A DNA stretch of 64,000 bases from Neorhizobium galegae bv. orientalis str. HAMBI 540 (GTDB lineage: Bacteria; Pseudomonadota; Alphaproteobacteria; Rhizobiales; Rhizobiaceae). A program made the translations under genes and the position numbers. The DNA lies in contig NZ_HG938354.1 of assembly GCF_000731315.1 (NCBI RefSeq), forward strand, positions 1,550,001 to 1,614,000, in the 5' to 3' direction. This document shows, in pieces, positions 54,779 through 63,559 of the stretch (position 1 is its first letter; the number at the start of each line of letters is the position of its first letter). The notes under the pieces were generated by a model. The model did no database searches. It had not been told where the DNA came from and saw only the letters and a list, made by a program, of their open reading frames with translations.

Positions 54779-54810
54779 GTTGTTACCATATTACATAATA
54801 TGGTAACAAC
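54779..54810. promoter_or_regulatory. Perfect 32-bp dyad upstream of the NTase gene
   Basis: GTTGTTACCATATTA (54779-54793) and TAATATGGTAACAAC (54796-54810) are perfect reverse complements around CA. The dyad ends 13 bases before the chosen start. It could be an operator of a dimeric repressor or a hairpin in the 5' leader that hides the ribosome-binding site. No gene for a repressor lies next to it. Not a terminator of the preceding gene, since it lacks a following T-run. Confidence 0.75.
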
Positions 54811-54823
54811 CCTGAGGTTACTC

Positions 54824-55915
54824 ATGAAGTCGATTGATCTCGTGTACCAGACCATGCTTGCAGAATTGGGGCAGCGTGCAATGGATGCAGCATGGACCGC
54901 CGATTTTCCATCCGAGGGGCGTTTCGTCAAGGCAGCCGTAAAGGGCAATCGGTACTGGTATTTTGATATATCGGACGAAGCCGGCGGCAAGAAACGTCGC
55001 TACGTCGGTCCGGTCGATGATCCTGAGATCTCTCAGCGAGTTGAAACATTCAAACGCGAAAAGGATGATTATCGCGCTCGCAGGCGCATGGTCTTATCTC
55101 TTACCCGCGAAGGCGGCATGATTGCATCAGATCCAATGTCAGGCGCCATTGTCGAAGCGTTGGCAGCGGGGGGACTATTCCGGCTTCGCGGCGTCTTGAT
55201 CGGCACCGTGGCGTTCCAAACATATGCCGGCATCCTCGGTGTTCGACTTCCTGCTGCGGCGCTTTTGACAGGGGATGCGGACATTGCCCAGGACTATGCG
55301 ATCTCCCGCGAGGTGGAAGACACCTTACCCCCCATATTGGAGTTACTGCAGGCCGTGGATGAAACCTTCCGGCCAGTGCCCCATCGATCAGGCGCAGCAG
55401 CTTCTTCGGCATTTCAAAACGCCAAAGGATATAGGGTCGAATTCCTGAGATCTAATAGAGGAAGCGACGACTATATCGATCAACCCGCTCGCATGCCTGC
55501 CCTCGGCGGTGCAAGCGCCGATCCACTCCGCTTCCTGGACTTCCTCATCCGCGATCCAACAAGAACGATGCTTCTGCACAAGGGCGGCATCGTCGTGACT
55601 GTTCCCGATCCGTCACGGTATGCTGTCCATAAGCTCATCGTCGCATCTCGACGTCGCAACGACGGCCAAAGCGCCGTAAAGCGCGACAAAGATATTCGAC
55701 AGTCCTCGCTCCTGTTTGAAGCGCTCGATCAGACACGACGGCATGCAGATCTCGCCCTTGCCTACACCGAGGCATGGGAGCGGGGTCCAGCTTGGCAGGA
55801 TGGCATTCGCTTCGGGGCGGCCATGCTCAATGAAGCCGAAAAGGAGAGGCTCCGAGATTCGCTTCGACTGGGAGCACAGCAAATCGGTGAGACTGTCACC
55901 ATGCCATTCTCATGA
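54824..55915 (+). CDS. GSU2403-family nucleotidyltransferase-fold protein
   Basis: 363 residues from ATG 54824, which has GAGG upstream; an ATG at 54800 lies inside the dyad and is unlikely. The N-terminal region (NRYWYFDISDEAGGKKRRYV) is followed by the NTase core: GVLIGTVAFQTYAGILGVRL and TGDADIAQDYAI with Asp151 and Asp153 as metal ligands. The C-terminal HKLIVASRRR segment is typical of the GSU2403 (NTP_transf_8) family. The role is unknown; several families of such NTases act in toxin-antitoxin or defence systems. No partner gene follows within 700 bases. Confidence 0.8.
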   Translation: MKSIDLVYQTMLAELGQRAMDAAWTADFPSEGRFVKAAVKGNRYWYFDISDEAGGKKRRYVGPVDDPEISQRVETFKREKDDYRARRRMVLSLTREGGMIASDPMSGAIVEALAAGGLFRLRGVLIGTVAFQTYAGILGVRLPAAALLTGDADIAQDYAISREVEDTLPPILELLQAVDETFRPVPHRSGAAASSAFQNAKGYRVEFLRSNRGSDDYIDQPARMPALGGASADPLRFLDFLIRDPTRTMLLHKGGIVVTVPDPSRYAVHKLIVASRRRNDGQSAVKRDKDIRQSSLLFEALDQTRRHADLALAYTEAWERGPAWQDGIRFGAAMLNEAEKERLRDSLRLGAQQIGETVTMPFS

Positions 55916-56647
55916 AACAATAGAAAGAGTTGGGTGGGCAAACTGACCAAGCCGCACTCGAACGTACCTCGCGTCATCTGGATCGAGAATGTCCTTATAG
56001 GTTGCAGCCCGCGGCGATATGGTTCCGCATAGGTCTGCATGTTGGAGGGGCAGTTCTCAGTGGCAATCGACACCTGGCGTGGTCGAAAGACTTCTTCATG
56101 TTTCGCAGGCTTGTCAAAAGCCCGAGGGAGAACCTCCGGGGGCAATGGGGGCGAAGCAAGGTTTCCTGCGGATTGGAGGGTCCTTACCGACGCTCCGGTC
56201 CTTCCCCGTCAGTACCATCCTTCAAAACATCACCTTGTCGCGCATGGCCGGATGGCGCGCTTATCCGGTGATGCCCATCTCGCGAAGCCTGCCCTGCGGC
56301 ATGAATTTGCACAGGGTCGGTGGAGGGAAACCACCTCCTGGACCGGCACTGGCCTGCCGGTCTGACCTCCTGGAGGTACCCCTCAGGCCCCCCGAGAGCT
56401 GCACCGTCCTTATCCCCTGTCACGGAACGCACTCTCGGGGTCGAAACGACGACAGCCAGCATCGATGAACGGCATCGGCCGATCGGGATATGGCTTGTTC
56501 AAATTTGACGGTGCCGACCTGTTGCCGCCATCGGAACCGTCAAAGCCAGCCCTTGCCTTGTGTGGACAGGGGCCGACAACGAGTTTGCTCCAAGAAAAAC
56601 GCCGTCTACCGCAACAATGCCGGCGTCGTGGCAACATACCGCCCTCG
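55916..56647. other. Gene-poor region after the NTase gene
   Basis: About 730 bases with only short, overlapping frames on both strands and no supported start. Near 56310-56380 there are several short GGAGG/CCTCC complementary stretches that could fold. Probably decayed accessory DNA forming the right side of the island. Confidence 0.4.
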
Positions 56648-57364
56648 TCAGGGATCGCGTTGCGCGTCGGTAATCCGCTCGCGGGCACGCACCAGATGGT
56701 AGCGCATATAGAGCGCCGCGTGCTCCCCGTTTCTCGCCCGGATCGCTTCGACGATCTGCTGGTGCTCGCGCAGCACGGCGATCCGTCGCTCGTCCGAGCC
56801 CAGTTTCGTCAGGTTGAGCGCCACGCCCATAGAGCCGCTGATCTCTCCGCGCAGGTGCTCGAAGAGCGATACGAACAGGTCGTTGCCGCTCGCGACGGCG
56901 ACCTCGCGATGAAAATTGAAATCCGCCTCGCTGGGAGACTGGCCGTTCATGATTTTTTCGCGCAACAGCTCGTTGGCTTCGTCGAGATTGTGAAGGTTCT
57001 GGCTGGAGCGGCGCTCCGCCGCCAGCGACGCTGCCGCAGCCTCCAGCGCGAAACGAACCTCGAAGGACTTCAGATAACCCGCGACATTGGACGGCAGTAC
57101 GAAGCGGGTGATGGCCGAGGGCGGCACGGCGCGCACGAATGTGCCGGAACCGCGCCGCGAATAGACAAGGCCATCAGCCTGCAACCGGATCAAGGCCTGG
57201 CGAACCACCGGGCGCGATACGGAAAAAGCAGAGCAGATATCGTTCTCCGCCGGCAGCCGATCGCCTTCCTTGAAGGCGCCATTCAGAATCTGCTCGAGGA
57301 TCTGGCCGTATAGTTTGTCCGCCAGCCTCTCCTTGCGCGGCGGCGTCAATTGCAGTTCCGCCAT
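56648..57364 (-). CDS. GntR-family regulator, FadR subgroup
   Basis: 238 residues. The N-terminal winged HTH (about 15-80) contains LPAENDICSAFSVSRPVVRQ followed by ALIRLQADGLVYSRRGSGTF; the C-terminal FCD helical domain has the metal-binding His pattern (DFNFHREVAVASGND; LREHQQIVEAI; YMRYHLVRARERI). FadR-type regulators bind sugar acids or organic acids and usually repress. Divergent from the dehydratase/dpp-type operon with a 480-base spacer, so it most likely represses that operon. Confidence 0.9.
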   Translation of the reverse strand: MAELQLTPPRKERLADKLYGQILEQILNGAFKEGDRLPAENDICSAFSVSRPVVRQALIRLQADGLVYSRRGSGTFVRAVPPSAITRFVLPSNVAGYLKSFEVRFALEAAAASLAAERRSSQNLHNLDEANELLREKIMNGQSPSEADFNFHREVAVASGNDLFVSLFEHLRGEISGSMGVALNLTKLGSDERRIAVLREHQQIVEAIRARNGEHAALYMRYHLVRARERITDAQRDP

Positions 57365-57847
57365 TCAACGTCTCCCCTTAGCTCCCAAAACTCTCGTCCC
57401 GGCGGCCCTCCCGGCGCGCGATATGACAGTACCGACCATAGCTCGAGCCCGCATATCCATCGATAGGCACAATTTCAAAGATGTCATCAAAAATTACTTC
57501 TTTTGCGGCTTTTTTTACAAAATTTGAAATGAGAGTTGACAACTTAGGTGACCGTGTTAGCGTATTCGAAATTGTCGAAGTGCATTCGGCGTCTCAGGGA
57601 GGAGATATTCAGATGCAGCACGCGGCGCGAATCGACCATCATTGCTGGCGCGGGAAACGCAGCTGAGGTCGCAAAGCCAAACTTCAACGTCATTTCTGTC
57701 GCACCCCGGGCCGTAAGCCACGAAGCTTCGGCAATGGGGAGTTTTTGCCCGCTTCAGGCATCGGTGACAGTACATTTCTTCAAGCCCGGCACGCCAGCGC
57801 GTCGGCTGGCTCATTCATGCCTTTTTCGACAGAGGAATATTGCGACC
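57365..57847. promoter_or_regulatory. Divergent regulatory region of the GntR and dehydratase genes
   Basis: The spacer contains an AT-rich segment (about 57470-57545) unlike its surroundings. Within it ATTTCAAA (57472-57479) and TTTGAAAT (57523-57530) form an 8-bp inverted repeat, and TTGACA at 57536-57541 could be a -35 element for the rightward transcript. A GntR site is expected here but no clear TGGT/ACCA dyad was seen. No gene is supported. Confidence 0.4.
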
Positions 57848-58987
57848 ATGCGCATTACCGGCCTTCGAAGCTTTATGAGCCACGACGACAAGCGCCCCCG
57901 TGTGATCGTGGCAATCGACACGGACGAGGGCATCACCGGCTGGGGCGAGTGCTACAATCACGGTCCCGACAAGGCATTGCCGCATATCCTCGAATATTTC
58001 TACGAACAGATCAAAGGCGAGGACCCGCGACGGATCGAATTCCTGATGCTGAAGATGCAGCAGCAGGCGCGCTTTCCGGGCGGCGCGATGCATCTGGCGG
58101 CGTTCTCGGCGATAGACCATTGCCTCTGGGATATTTCCGCCAAGGCGGTGGATCTGCCGGTCTATCAACTGATCGGTGGCGCGGTCCGCGACAAGGTGCG
58201 TGTCTATCTCGGCGTGCATAATTACAAGGATGCCGAGGGCTTCCTCGACGTGATCGCCGGTCATAACGAGAAATACGGCCTCGCGGCATTCAAGATGCAT
58301 CCCTATCGTGTGGATTTTCACAAGGAGCGCTGGGGCGAGGTGATCCGAACGGGTGCGGAATTCTTCCGCACCATCCGTGAGCGGGCGCCATCCCATTACG
58401 ACTTCGCTTTCGATGCACATGCCAAGATCTTCGATCCCTGGCAGGCAATCCAGCTCGGCAATGCTCTGGCCCCTTACGATCCGATGTTCTTCGAGGAGCC
58501 TATCCGACCGGAGCACATCCCTGCCTGGGCAGAGATGAAGGCGAAGCTTAACTGCCCGCTGGCGACCGGCGAAAGCCTCTATAACCGCTACGAATTCCTG
58601 AACCTTCTCTCGGCCCGCGGCTGCGATATCGTCCAGCCCGATATCTGCGTCGTCGGCGGGCTTCTCGAGATGCGCAAGATCGCGGTGATTGCGGAAGCGC
58701 ATTATGTGCCGATCGCACCGCATAACCCGATGGGACCGCTGGCGACCGCCGTCAACCTGCATTTCTCCGCAGCGACCCCTAACTTCAAGATCCTCGAATA
58801 CCGGCTGCCGCTCGACGCGCCCTACGTCAAGGACCCCTACCTTCCGGAGGACGGATACCTGCAACTGCGTCCGGACCGTCCCGGCTGGGGTGTCGAGATC
58901 GACGAACAGGTGCTGGCAAAGGATGGCTACGTGCATTGGGAACGCAAGCTGCCGGTCAAGCCGGACGGCGCGTTCGGTTATCCGTGA
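57848..58987 (+). CDS. Mandelate racemase/enolase-superfamily sugar-acid dehydratase (galactonate dehydratase-like)
   Basis: 379 residues. Metal ligands are Asp189 (FAFDAHAK, with His191), Glu216 (FFEEP) and Glu242 (ATGES), and the general acid/base His292 is in IAPHNPMGPL. The Asp-x-His pair and length match the D-galactonate dehydratase subgroup, which removes water from aldonic acids to give 2-keto-3-deoxy acids. An in-frame opening exists upstream to 57548 but lacks homology. It is 61 bases before the binding-protein gene, so the transporter probably imports its substrate or a precursor. Confidence 0.85.
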   Translation: MRITGLRSFMSHDDKRPRVIVAIDTDEGITGWGECYNHGPDKALPHILEYFYEQIKGEDPRRIEFLMLKMQQQARFPGGAMHLAAFSAIDHCLWDISAKAVDLPVYQLIGGAVRDKVRVYLGVHNYKDAEGFLDVIAGHNEKYGLAAFKMHPYRVDFHKERWGEVIRTGAEFFRTIRERAPSHYDFAFDAHAKIFDPWQAIQLGNALAPYDPMFFEEPIRPEHIPAWAEMKAKLNCPLATGESLYNRYEFLNLLSARGCDIVQPDICVVGGLLEMRKIAVIAEAHYVPIAPHNPMGPLATAVNLHFSAATPNFKILEYRLPLDAPYVKDPYLPEDGYLQLRPDRPGWGVEIDEQVLAKDGYVHWERKLPVKPDGAFGYP

Positions 58988-59048
58988 GACGGAAGACGGC
59001 AAGCAGAACGAACTGAAGAGCTCGAAGATTTCAATTGGGAGGTTGAAC

Positions 59049-60647
59049 ATGATGAAACATCTTATGGCGGCGACATTTTTGGTCGCTGCAGCGCTGACGG
59101 TCCCGCAGGGCGCAGCGCTCGCCGCATCGCCGCCGAACATGCTGGTGATCGGCACGAACCTGACCGGCATCCGTACTCTGGACCCGGCAGACAACAACGC
59201 CCGCACGGTTTCGGAGCTGATTTCCAATATCTACGACAACCTCGTCCAGCTGCCGCAGAACGACCTGCAGAAGCTGCAGCCGATGCTCGCGACCAAGTGG
59301 AGCGCCTCGGCCGACGGCAAGCTGATCACCATCACGCTGCGCAGCGACGCCACGTTCCAGAGTGGCAATCCGGTGACCGCCGAAGATGCCGCCTGGTCGA
59401 TCCAGCGCGTCATCAAGCGTGGCCAGGTCGGCTCGACCGATATCGCGCTCTGGGGCTTTACAGCCGACAATGTCGAAAAGCTGGTGCGCGCCAAGGATGC
59501 GCAGACGCTGGAAATCGAGCTGCCGATCCAGGTCAGCATCGATCTCGTGCTTTATTCGCTCGCCAGCTCCTCGCTTGGCATCGTCGATAAGAAGACCGCC
59601 ATGTCGCATGAGGCGAACGGCGATTTCGGCGCCGCCTGGCTTGCCGCCAACTCGGCCGGCAGCGGTCCTTTCACGCTTTCGCAATGGCGTCCGAACGACA
59701 TCGCCGTCTTCGAAGCCAACAAGAAATACTGGGGCGGTGTCCCGGCCATGGCCCGCGTCATCACCCGGCATATCCCCGAATCCGGCAACCTGCGCCTTCA
59801 GCTGCAGGCCGGCGACGTGGATGTCGGCCAGTATCTCGCAAGCGGCGACCTGGATGCGCTGGCGAACGACAAGAAGATGGTGATCGACAATGTTCCGGGT
59901 CTCGGCTTCTATTATATCGCGCTGAACCAGAAAGACCCCGATCTGCAGAAGCCTCTGGTCCGCGAAGCATTCCAGCATGCTTTCGACTGGAAGGCGATCT
60001 CCGGCAATATCATGCGCTATACCGGCTTCCCGTGGCAGTCCGTCGTGCCGAAGGGCATGATCGGCGCACCGGCCGATAATACATCCCGTTACGACTACGA
60101 CCCGGCCAAGGCCAAGGCCTTGCTGGCGCAGGCCGGTTATCCGAATGGCCTCAAGAAGGTGCTGAACCCGTCGGGTGCCGCAACATTGCCGTTCACCGAA
60201 GCCCTGCAGGCAAGCGCCCGTGCGGCCGGCTTCGACCTTAACCTCGTGCCCGGCGAATACACACCAGCCTTCCGCGAGCGCAAATACGAAATCCTGCTCG
60301 GCAATTCCGGTGCCCGCCTGCCCGATCCGTTCGCGGTCGCCACCCAATATGCCTACAACCCGGATAATCGCGACGAGGCTCGTCTCGGCAGCTATTACCT
60401 GTGGCGCACCGCCATGCAGGTTCCGGAGCTGAACACCCTTGTCGATCAGTCGATGAAGGAACGCGATACGACCAAGCGCACGGAAATATTCAAGAAGATT
60501 GATGAGATCTACAAGGGCATGAACCCGCCGCTGATCGTCTTCTTCCAGCGCACCGACCCCTATGTTATTCGCGCCAATGTCAAGGGTTATCAGGGACATA
60601 CGACCTGGTCGACCCGTTGGCACGACGTGACGAAAACCAAGGAGTAG
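59049..60647 (+). CDS. ABC transporter substrate-binding protein, family 5 (DppA type)
   Basis: 532 residues from ATG 59049 with GGGAGG upstream. Signal peptide MMKHLMAATFLVAAALTVPQ, cleavage near ALAA. Family-5 blocks are LDPADNNARTVSELISNIYD, GSGPFTLSQWRPND and YDPAKAKALLAQAGYPNG. The group binds peptides, but in rhizobia also oligosaccharides, opines and sugar acids. First component of the five-gene transporter. Confidence 0.9.
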   Translation: MMKHLMAATFLVAAALTVPQGAALAASPPNMLVIGTNLTGIRTLDPADNNARTVSELISNIYDNLVQLPQNDLQKLQPMLATKWSASADGKLITITLRSDATFQSGNPVTAEDAAWSIQRVIKRGQVGSTDIALWGFTADNVEKLVRAKDAQTLEIELPIQVSIDLVLYSLASSSLGIVDKKTAMSHEANGDFGAAWLAANSAGSGPFTLSQWRPNDIAVFEANKKYWGGVPAMARVITRHIPESGNLRLQLQAGDVDVGQYLASGDLDALANDKKMVIDNVPGLGFYYIALNQKDPDLQKPLVREAFQHAFDWKAISGNIMRYTGFPWQSVVPKGMIGAPADNTSRYDYDPAKAKALLAQAGYPNGLKKVLNPSGAATLPFTEALQASARAAGFDLNLVPGEYTPAFRERKYEILLGNSGARLPDPFAVATQYAYNPDNRDEARLGSYYLWRTAMQVPELNTLVDQSMKERDTTKRTEIFKKIDEIYKGMNPPLIVFFQRTDPYVIRANVKGYQGHTTWSTRWHDVTKTKE

Positions 60648-60654
60648 GATTGAC

Positions 60655-61767
60655 GTGGCCAGCGTGGACATGACGACACGAGACAACTCGCCCGTACCGA
60701 CCACGACTGGTCCCGCCACCAATGGCCCGGTCGATGACATGCCGGATGATGGCATCAAGCTTGCCGTCCGTCACTTCATCGGTCGCGTCGTCGCTGTGGT
60801 GACGACGCTGCTGGGGCTGCTCTTCCTGACCTTCTCGATGGGACGCCTGCTGCCGGCCGATCCGGTTCTGGCGATCACCGGACCCGAGGTCAGCAAGGAA
60901 GTCTACGACCGAGTTTTCAAGCAACTCGGGCTCGACCAGCCCGTCTACATCCAGTTCCTCAGCTATGTGAAAAGAGTGCTGACCGGCGATCTCGGCGTCT
61001 CCGCGATCACCGGCCAGCCCATCGTCACCGACCTGCTGTCGATCTTTCCGGCGACGATCGAACTGACCCTGGTGGCGATGATCGTCGGCACTATCGTTGG
61101 CGTGCCACTCGGCATCACGGCTGCGGTTCATCGCGGCAAGCCGATCGACCATGTCGCCCGTATCGTCGGTCTTGCAGGCCATTCGATCCCGACCTTCTGG
61201 ATGGGTCTGATGGCGCTCTTCATCTTCTATGCCAAGCTGCAATGGGTCGGCGCATCGGGGCGCGTCGATGTCTATTACGAAGGTATCGTCACGCCGGTGA
61301 CCGGCTTTCTGCTGCTCGATTCCGCCATGGAAGGCAATTGGGACGTCTTCCAGAATGCGCTCGGCCACATCATCCTGCCCGGCTCGATCCTCGGTTATTA
61401 TTCCGTCGCCTATATCAGCCGCATGTCGCGCAGCTTCATGCTGGAGCAGCTCGGCCAGGAATACATCATCACGGCGCGCGCCAAGGGGCTGGCCTCCCGC
61501 CAGGTGATCTGGCGCCATGCCTTCCGCAACATCCGCGTCCAGCTCCTGACCATCATAGCGCTGACGCTCGGCGGCCTGCTTGAAGGCGCGGTGCTGATCG
61601 AGACCGTCTTTGCCTGGCCGGGGCTCGGCCAGTATCTCACCCGCGGCCTGCAGATGAACGACATGAATGTTGTCATGGGTGCGGTTCTCACCATCGGGAT
61701 CGTCTTCCTGATCATCAACATCACGTCGGATGTGCTCTACCGCATCCTCGACCCGAGAACACGGTGA
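60655..61767 (+). CDS. ABC transporter permease (DppB type)
   Basis: 370 residues starting at GTG 60655 (ATG 60670 is also possible). Six membrane helices, with the first helix LLGLLFLTFSMGRLLPADPV and the EAA-type loop EYIITARAKGLASRQVIWRH contacting the ATPases. The N-terminal 35 residues are polar and longer than usual. Its stop overlaps the next reading frame (ATG at 61764 in the terminal codons). Confidence 0.88.
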   Translation: MASVDMTTRDNSPVPTTTGPATNGPVDDMPDDGIKLAVRHFIGRVVAVVTTLLGLLFLTFSMGRLLPADPVLAITGPEVSKEVYDRVFKQLGLDQPVYIQFLSYVKRVLTGDLGVSAITGQPIVTDLLSIFPATIELTLVAMIVGTIVGVPLGITAAVHRGKPIDHVARIVGLAGHSIPTFWMGLMALFIFYAKLQWVGASGRVDVYYEGIVTPVTGFLLLDSAMEGNWDVFQNALGHIILPGSILGYYSVAYISRMSRSFMLEQLGQEYIITARAKGLASRQVIWRHAFRNIRVQLLTIIALTLGGLLEGAVLIETVFAWPGLGQYLTRGLQMNDMNVVMGAVLTIGIVFLIINITSDVLYRILDPRTR

Positions 61768-62705
61768 TAGATATGGCGATACCCATTTCCCCATCTCGCC
61801 CCACGCCTCCCGGCATTCGCGGCTGGCTTCTCGCCCCTGAACCCAAGGGTACGCTGCATGCGTCTCTGCAGCAATTCTACCAGGGCTGGCTGAAATTCCG
61901 TGAACATCCGCTCGGCGTCGTTGGCCTAGTGGTTATCCTGATCCTCATCATAACCGCCGCCGCTGCCCCGCTTCTGACGCAATACGATCCGATCGCCCAG
62001 AACATGGCGATCCGCCTGTCGCCCCCCTCCTGGGACCACATTCTCGGAACCGACAATTTCGGTCGCGACGTCTTCGCCCGCATCATTTACGGCGCACGCA
62101 CGACGCTCGACATCATCATCCTCGTGACGATCATCGTCGCACCGATCGGGCTCTTGATCGGCACCTGCTCCGGTTATTTCGGCGGCATTGTCGATGAGGT
62201 GCTGATGCGCATCACGGATATCTTCCTCTCCTTCCCCGGTCTCGTATTGGCGCTCGGCTTTGCGGCAGCTCTCGGTCCCGGCATCACCAATGCGATCATC
62301 GCGATCTCGCTGACTGCCTGGCCGCCGATCGCCCGCCTCGCCCGCGCCGAAACGCTGAGCCTCAGGCAAATGGACTATATCGCCGCGGTGCGGCTGCAAG
62401 GCGCATCCTCGGCCGCCGTCATCATGCGCCATATTCTGCCGATGTGCGTACCCTCGGTCATCGTCCGCGTGACGCTCAACATGGCCGGCATCATCCTGAC
62501 CGCCGCCGGCCTCGGCTTCCTCGGCCTTGGCGCCCAGCCGCCATGGCCGGAATGGGGCGCGATGGCCGCCACCGGCCGCGAGTTCATGCTCGACAGCCCC
62601 TGGGTTATCGCCGCACCCGGCATTGCAATCGCAGTCGTCAGCCTTGCTTTCAACCTCGTCGGCGATGCCCTGCGCGACGTACTCGACCCCAGAGGTGGCG
62701 AATGA
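61764..62705 (+). CDS. ABC transporter permease (DppC type)
   Basis: 313 residues, with the start at 61764 overlapping the DppB-type stop. DppC features are FREHPLGVVGLVVILILIIT as the first helix, LGTDNFGRDVFARIIYGART, and the EAA loop MDYIAAVRLQGASSAAVIMR. It forms a heterodimeric channel with the preceding protein. Confidence 0.92.
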   Translation: MIDMAIPISPSRPTPPGIRGWLLAPEPKGTLHASLQQFYQGWLKFREHPLGVVGLVVILILIITAAAAPLLTQYDPIAQNMAIRLSPPSWDHILGTDNFGRDVFARIIYGARTTLDIIILVTIIVAPIGLLIGTCSGYFGGIVDEVLMRITDIFLSFPGLVLALGFAAALGPGITNAIIAISLTAWPPIARLARAETLSLRQMDYIAAVRLQGASSAAVIMRHILPMCVPSVIVRVTLNMAGIILTAAGLGFLGLGAQPPWPEWGAMAATGREFMLDSPWVIAAPGIAIAVVSLAFNLVGDALRDVLDPRGGE

Positions 62706-63559
62706 CCGAACCGCTCATCGATGTCAGAAATATGGAAATCTCCTTCGCCCACGGCTTCGTGAAAGCTGTGCGCGGCGTGAGCTTCCAACTCGGCCGCGAA
62801 AAGCTCGGCATCGTCGGCGAATCCGGCTCCGGCAAATCGACCGTCGGCCGGGCCATCATGCGGCTCCTGCCGCCGACCGCAAAGGTCACCGCCGACCGGA
62901 TGACGTTCAAAGGCACCGATATTCTGGCCGCCAGTGAAAAGCAGATGATGGATATCCGCGGCAAGCAGATCGGCCTCATCCTGCAGGACCCGAAATATTC
63001 GCTAAACCCGGTCATGCGCGTCGGCGAGCAGATCGCCGAGACCTATCGGCTGCATTATCCGAAAGCCGGCAAGAAGGCCGCTGAGAAGAAGGTGCTGGAA
63101 ATGCTGGAAGCGGTAAAGATCCGCGATCCGCAGCGCGTCTTCCGGCTCTATCCGCACGAAGTCTCAGGCGGCATGGGTCAGCGCATCATGATCGCCATGA
63201 TGCTGATCGCCGAGCCGGAAGTACTGATCGCCGACGAACCCACGTCGGCGCTCGACGTGACCGTGCGCCTCGACGTTCTGGCGCTGCTCGACGAACTGAT
63301 CGCCCGGCGCAACCTCGGCCTGATCTTCATCAGCCACGATTTGAACCTGATCCGTAAATTCTGCGACCGGGTGCTGATCATGTATGCGGGACGCGTCGTC
63401 GAAGTGCTGAAGGCGTCCGAACTCGATAATGCCCAGCACCCCTATACCCAAGGGCTGCTCGCCTCGCTGCCGTCCATCGAAAACCCGCCGGCACGCCTGC
63501 CGACGCTGACGCGCGATCCGTCCTGGCTGACGCAACCCACGATCGGAGTGCCGTCATGA
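62702..63559 (+). CDS. ABC transporter ATPase (DppD type)
   Basis: 285 residues, start overlapping the permease stop by four bases (ATGA). Walker A GESGSGKST, signature VSGGMGQRIMIAM (Gly-Met where most have Gly-Gln-Arg) and Walker B VLIADEPTSALD are present. Somewhat shorter than DppD (about 330) because the C-terminal Fe-S-type tail is reduced. Confidence 0.9.
   Translation: MTEPLIDVRNMEISFAHGFVKAVRGVSFQLGREKLGIVGESGSGKSTVGRAIMRLLPPTAKVTADRMTFKGTDILAASEKQMMDIRGKQIGLILQDPKYSLNPVMRVGEQIAETYRLHYPKAGKKAAEKKVLEMLEAVKIRDPQRVFRLYPHEVSGGMGQRIMIAMMLIAEPEVLIADEPTSALDVTVRLDVLALLDELIARRNLGLIFISHDLNLIRKFCDRVLIMYAGRVVEVLKASELDNAQHPYTQGLLASLPSIENPPARLPTLTRDPSWLTQPTIGVPS

Noticed and set aside
57815..62432. 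Long minus-strand frames (57815-59227, 59031-60758, 60580-61794, 61926-62432) opposite the dehydratase and dpp-type genes
   Set aside because: All mirror the reading frame of the plus-strand operon and lack recognisable domains.
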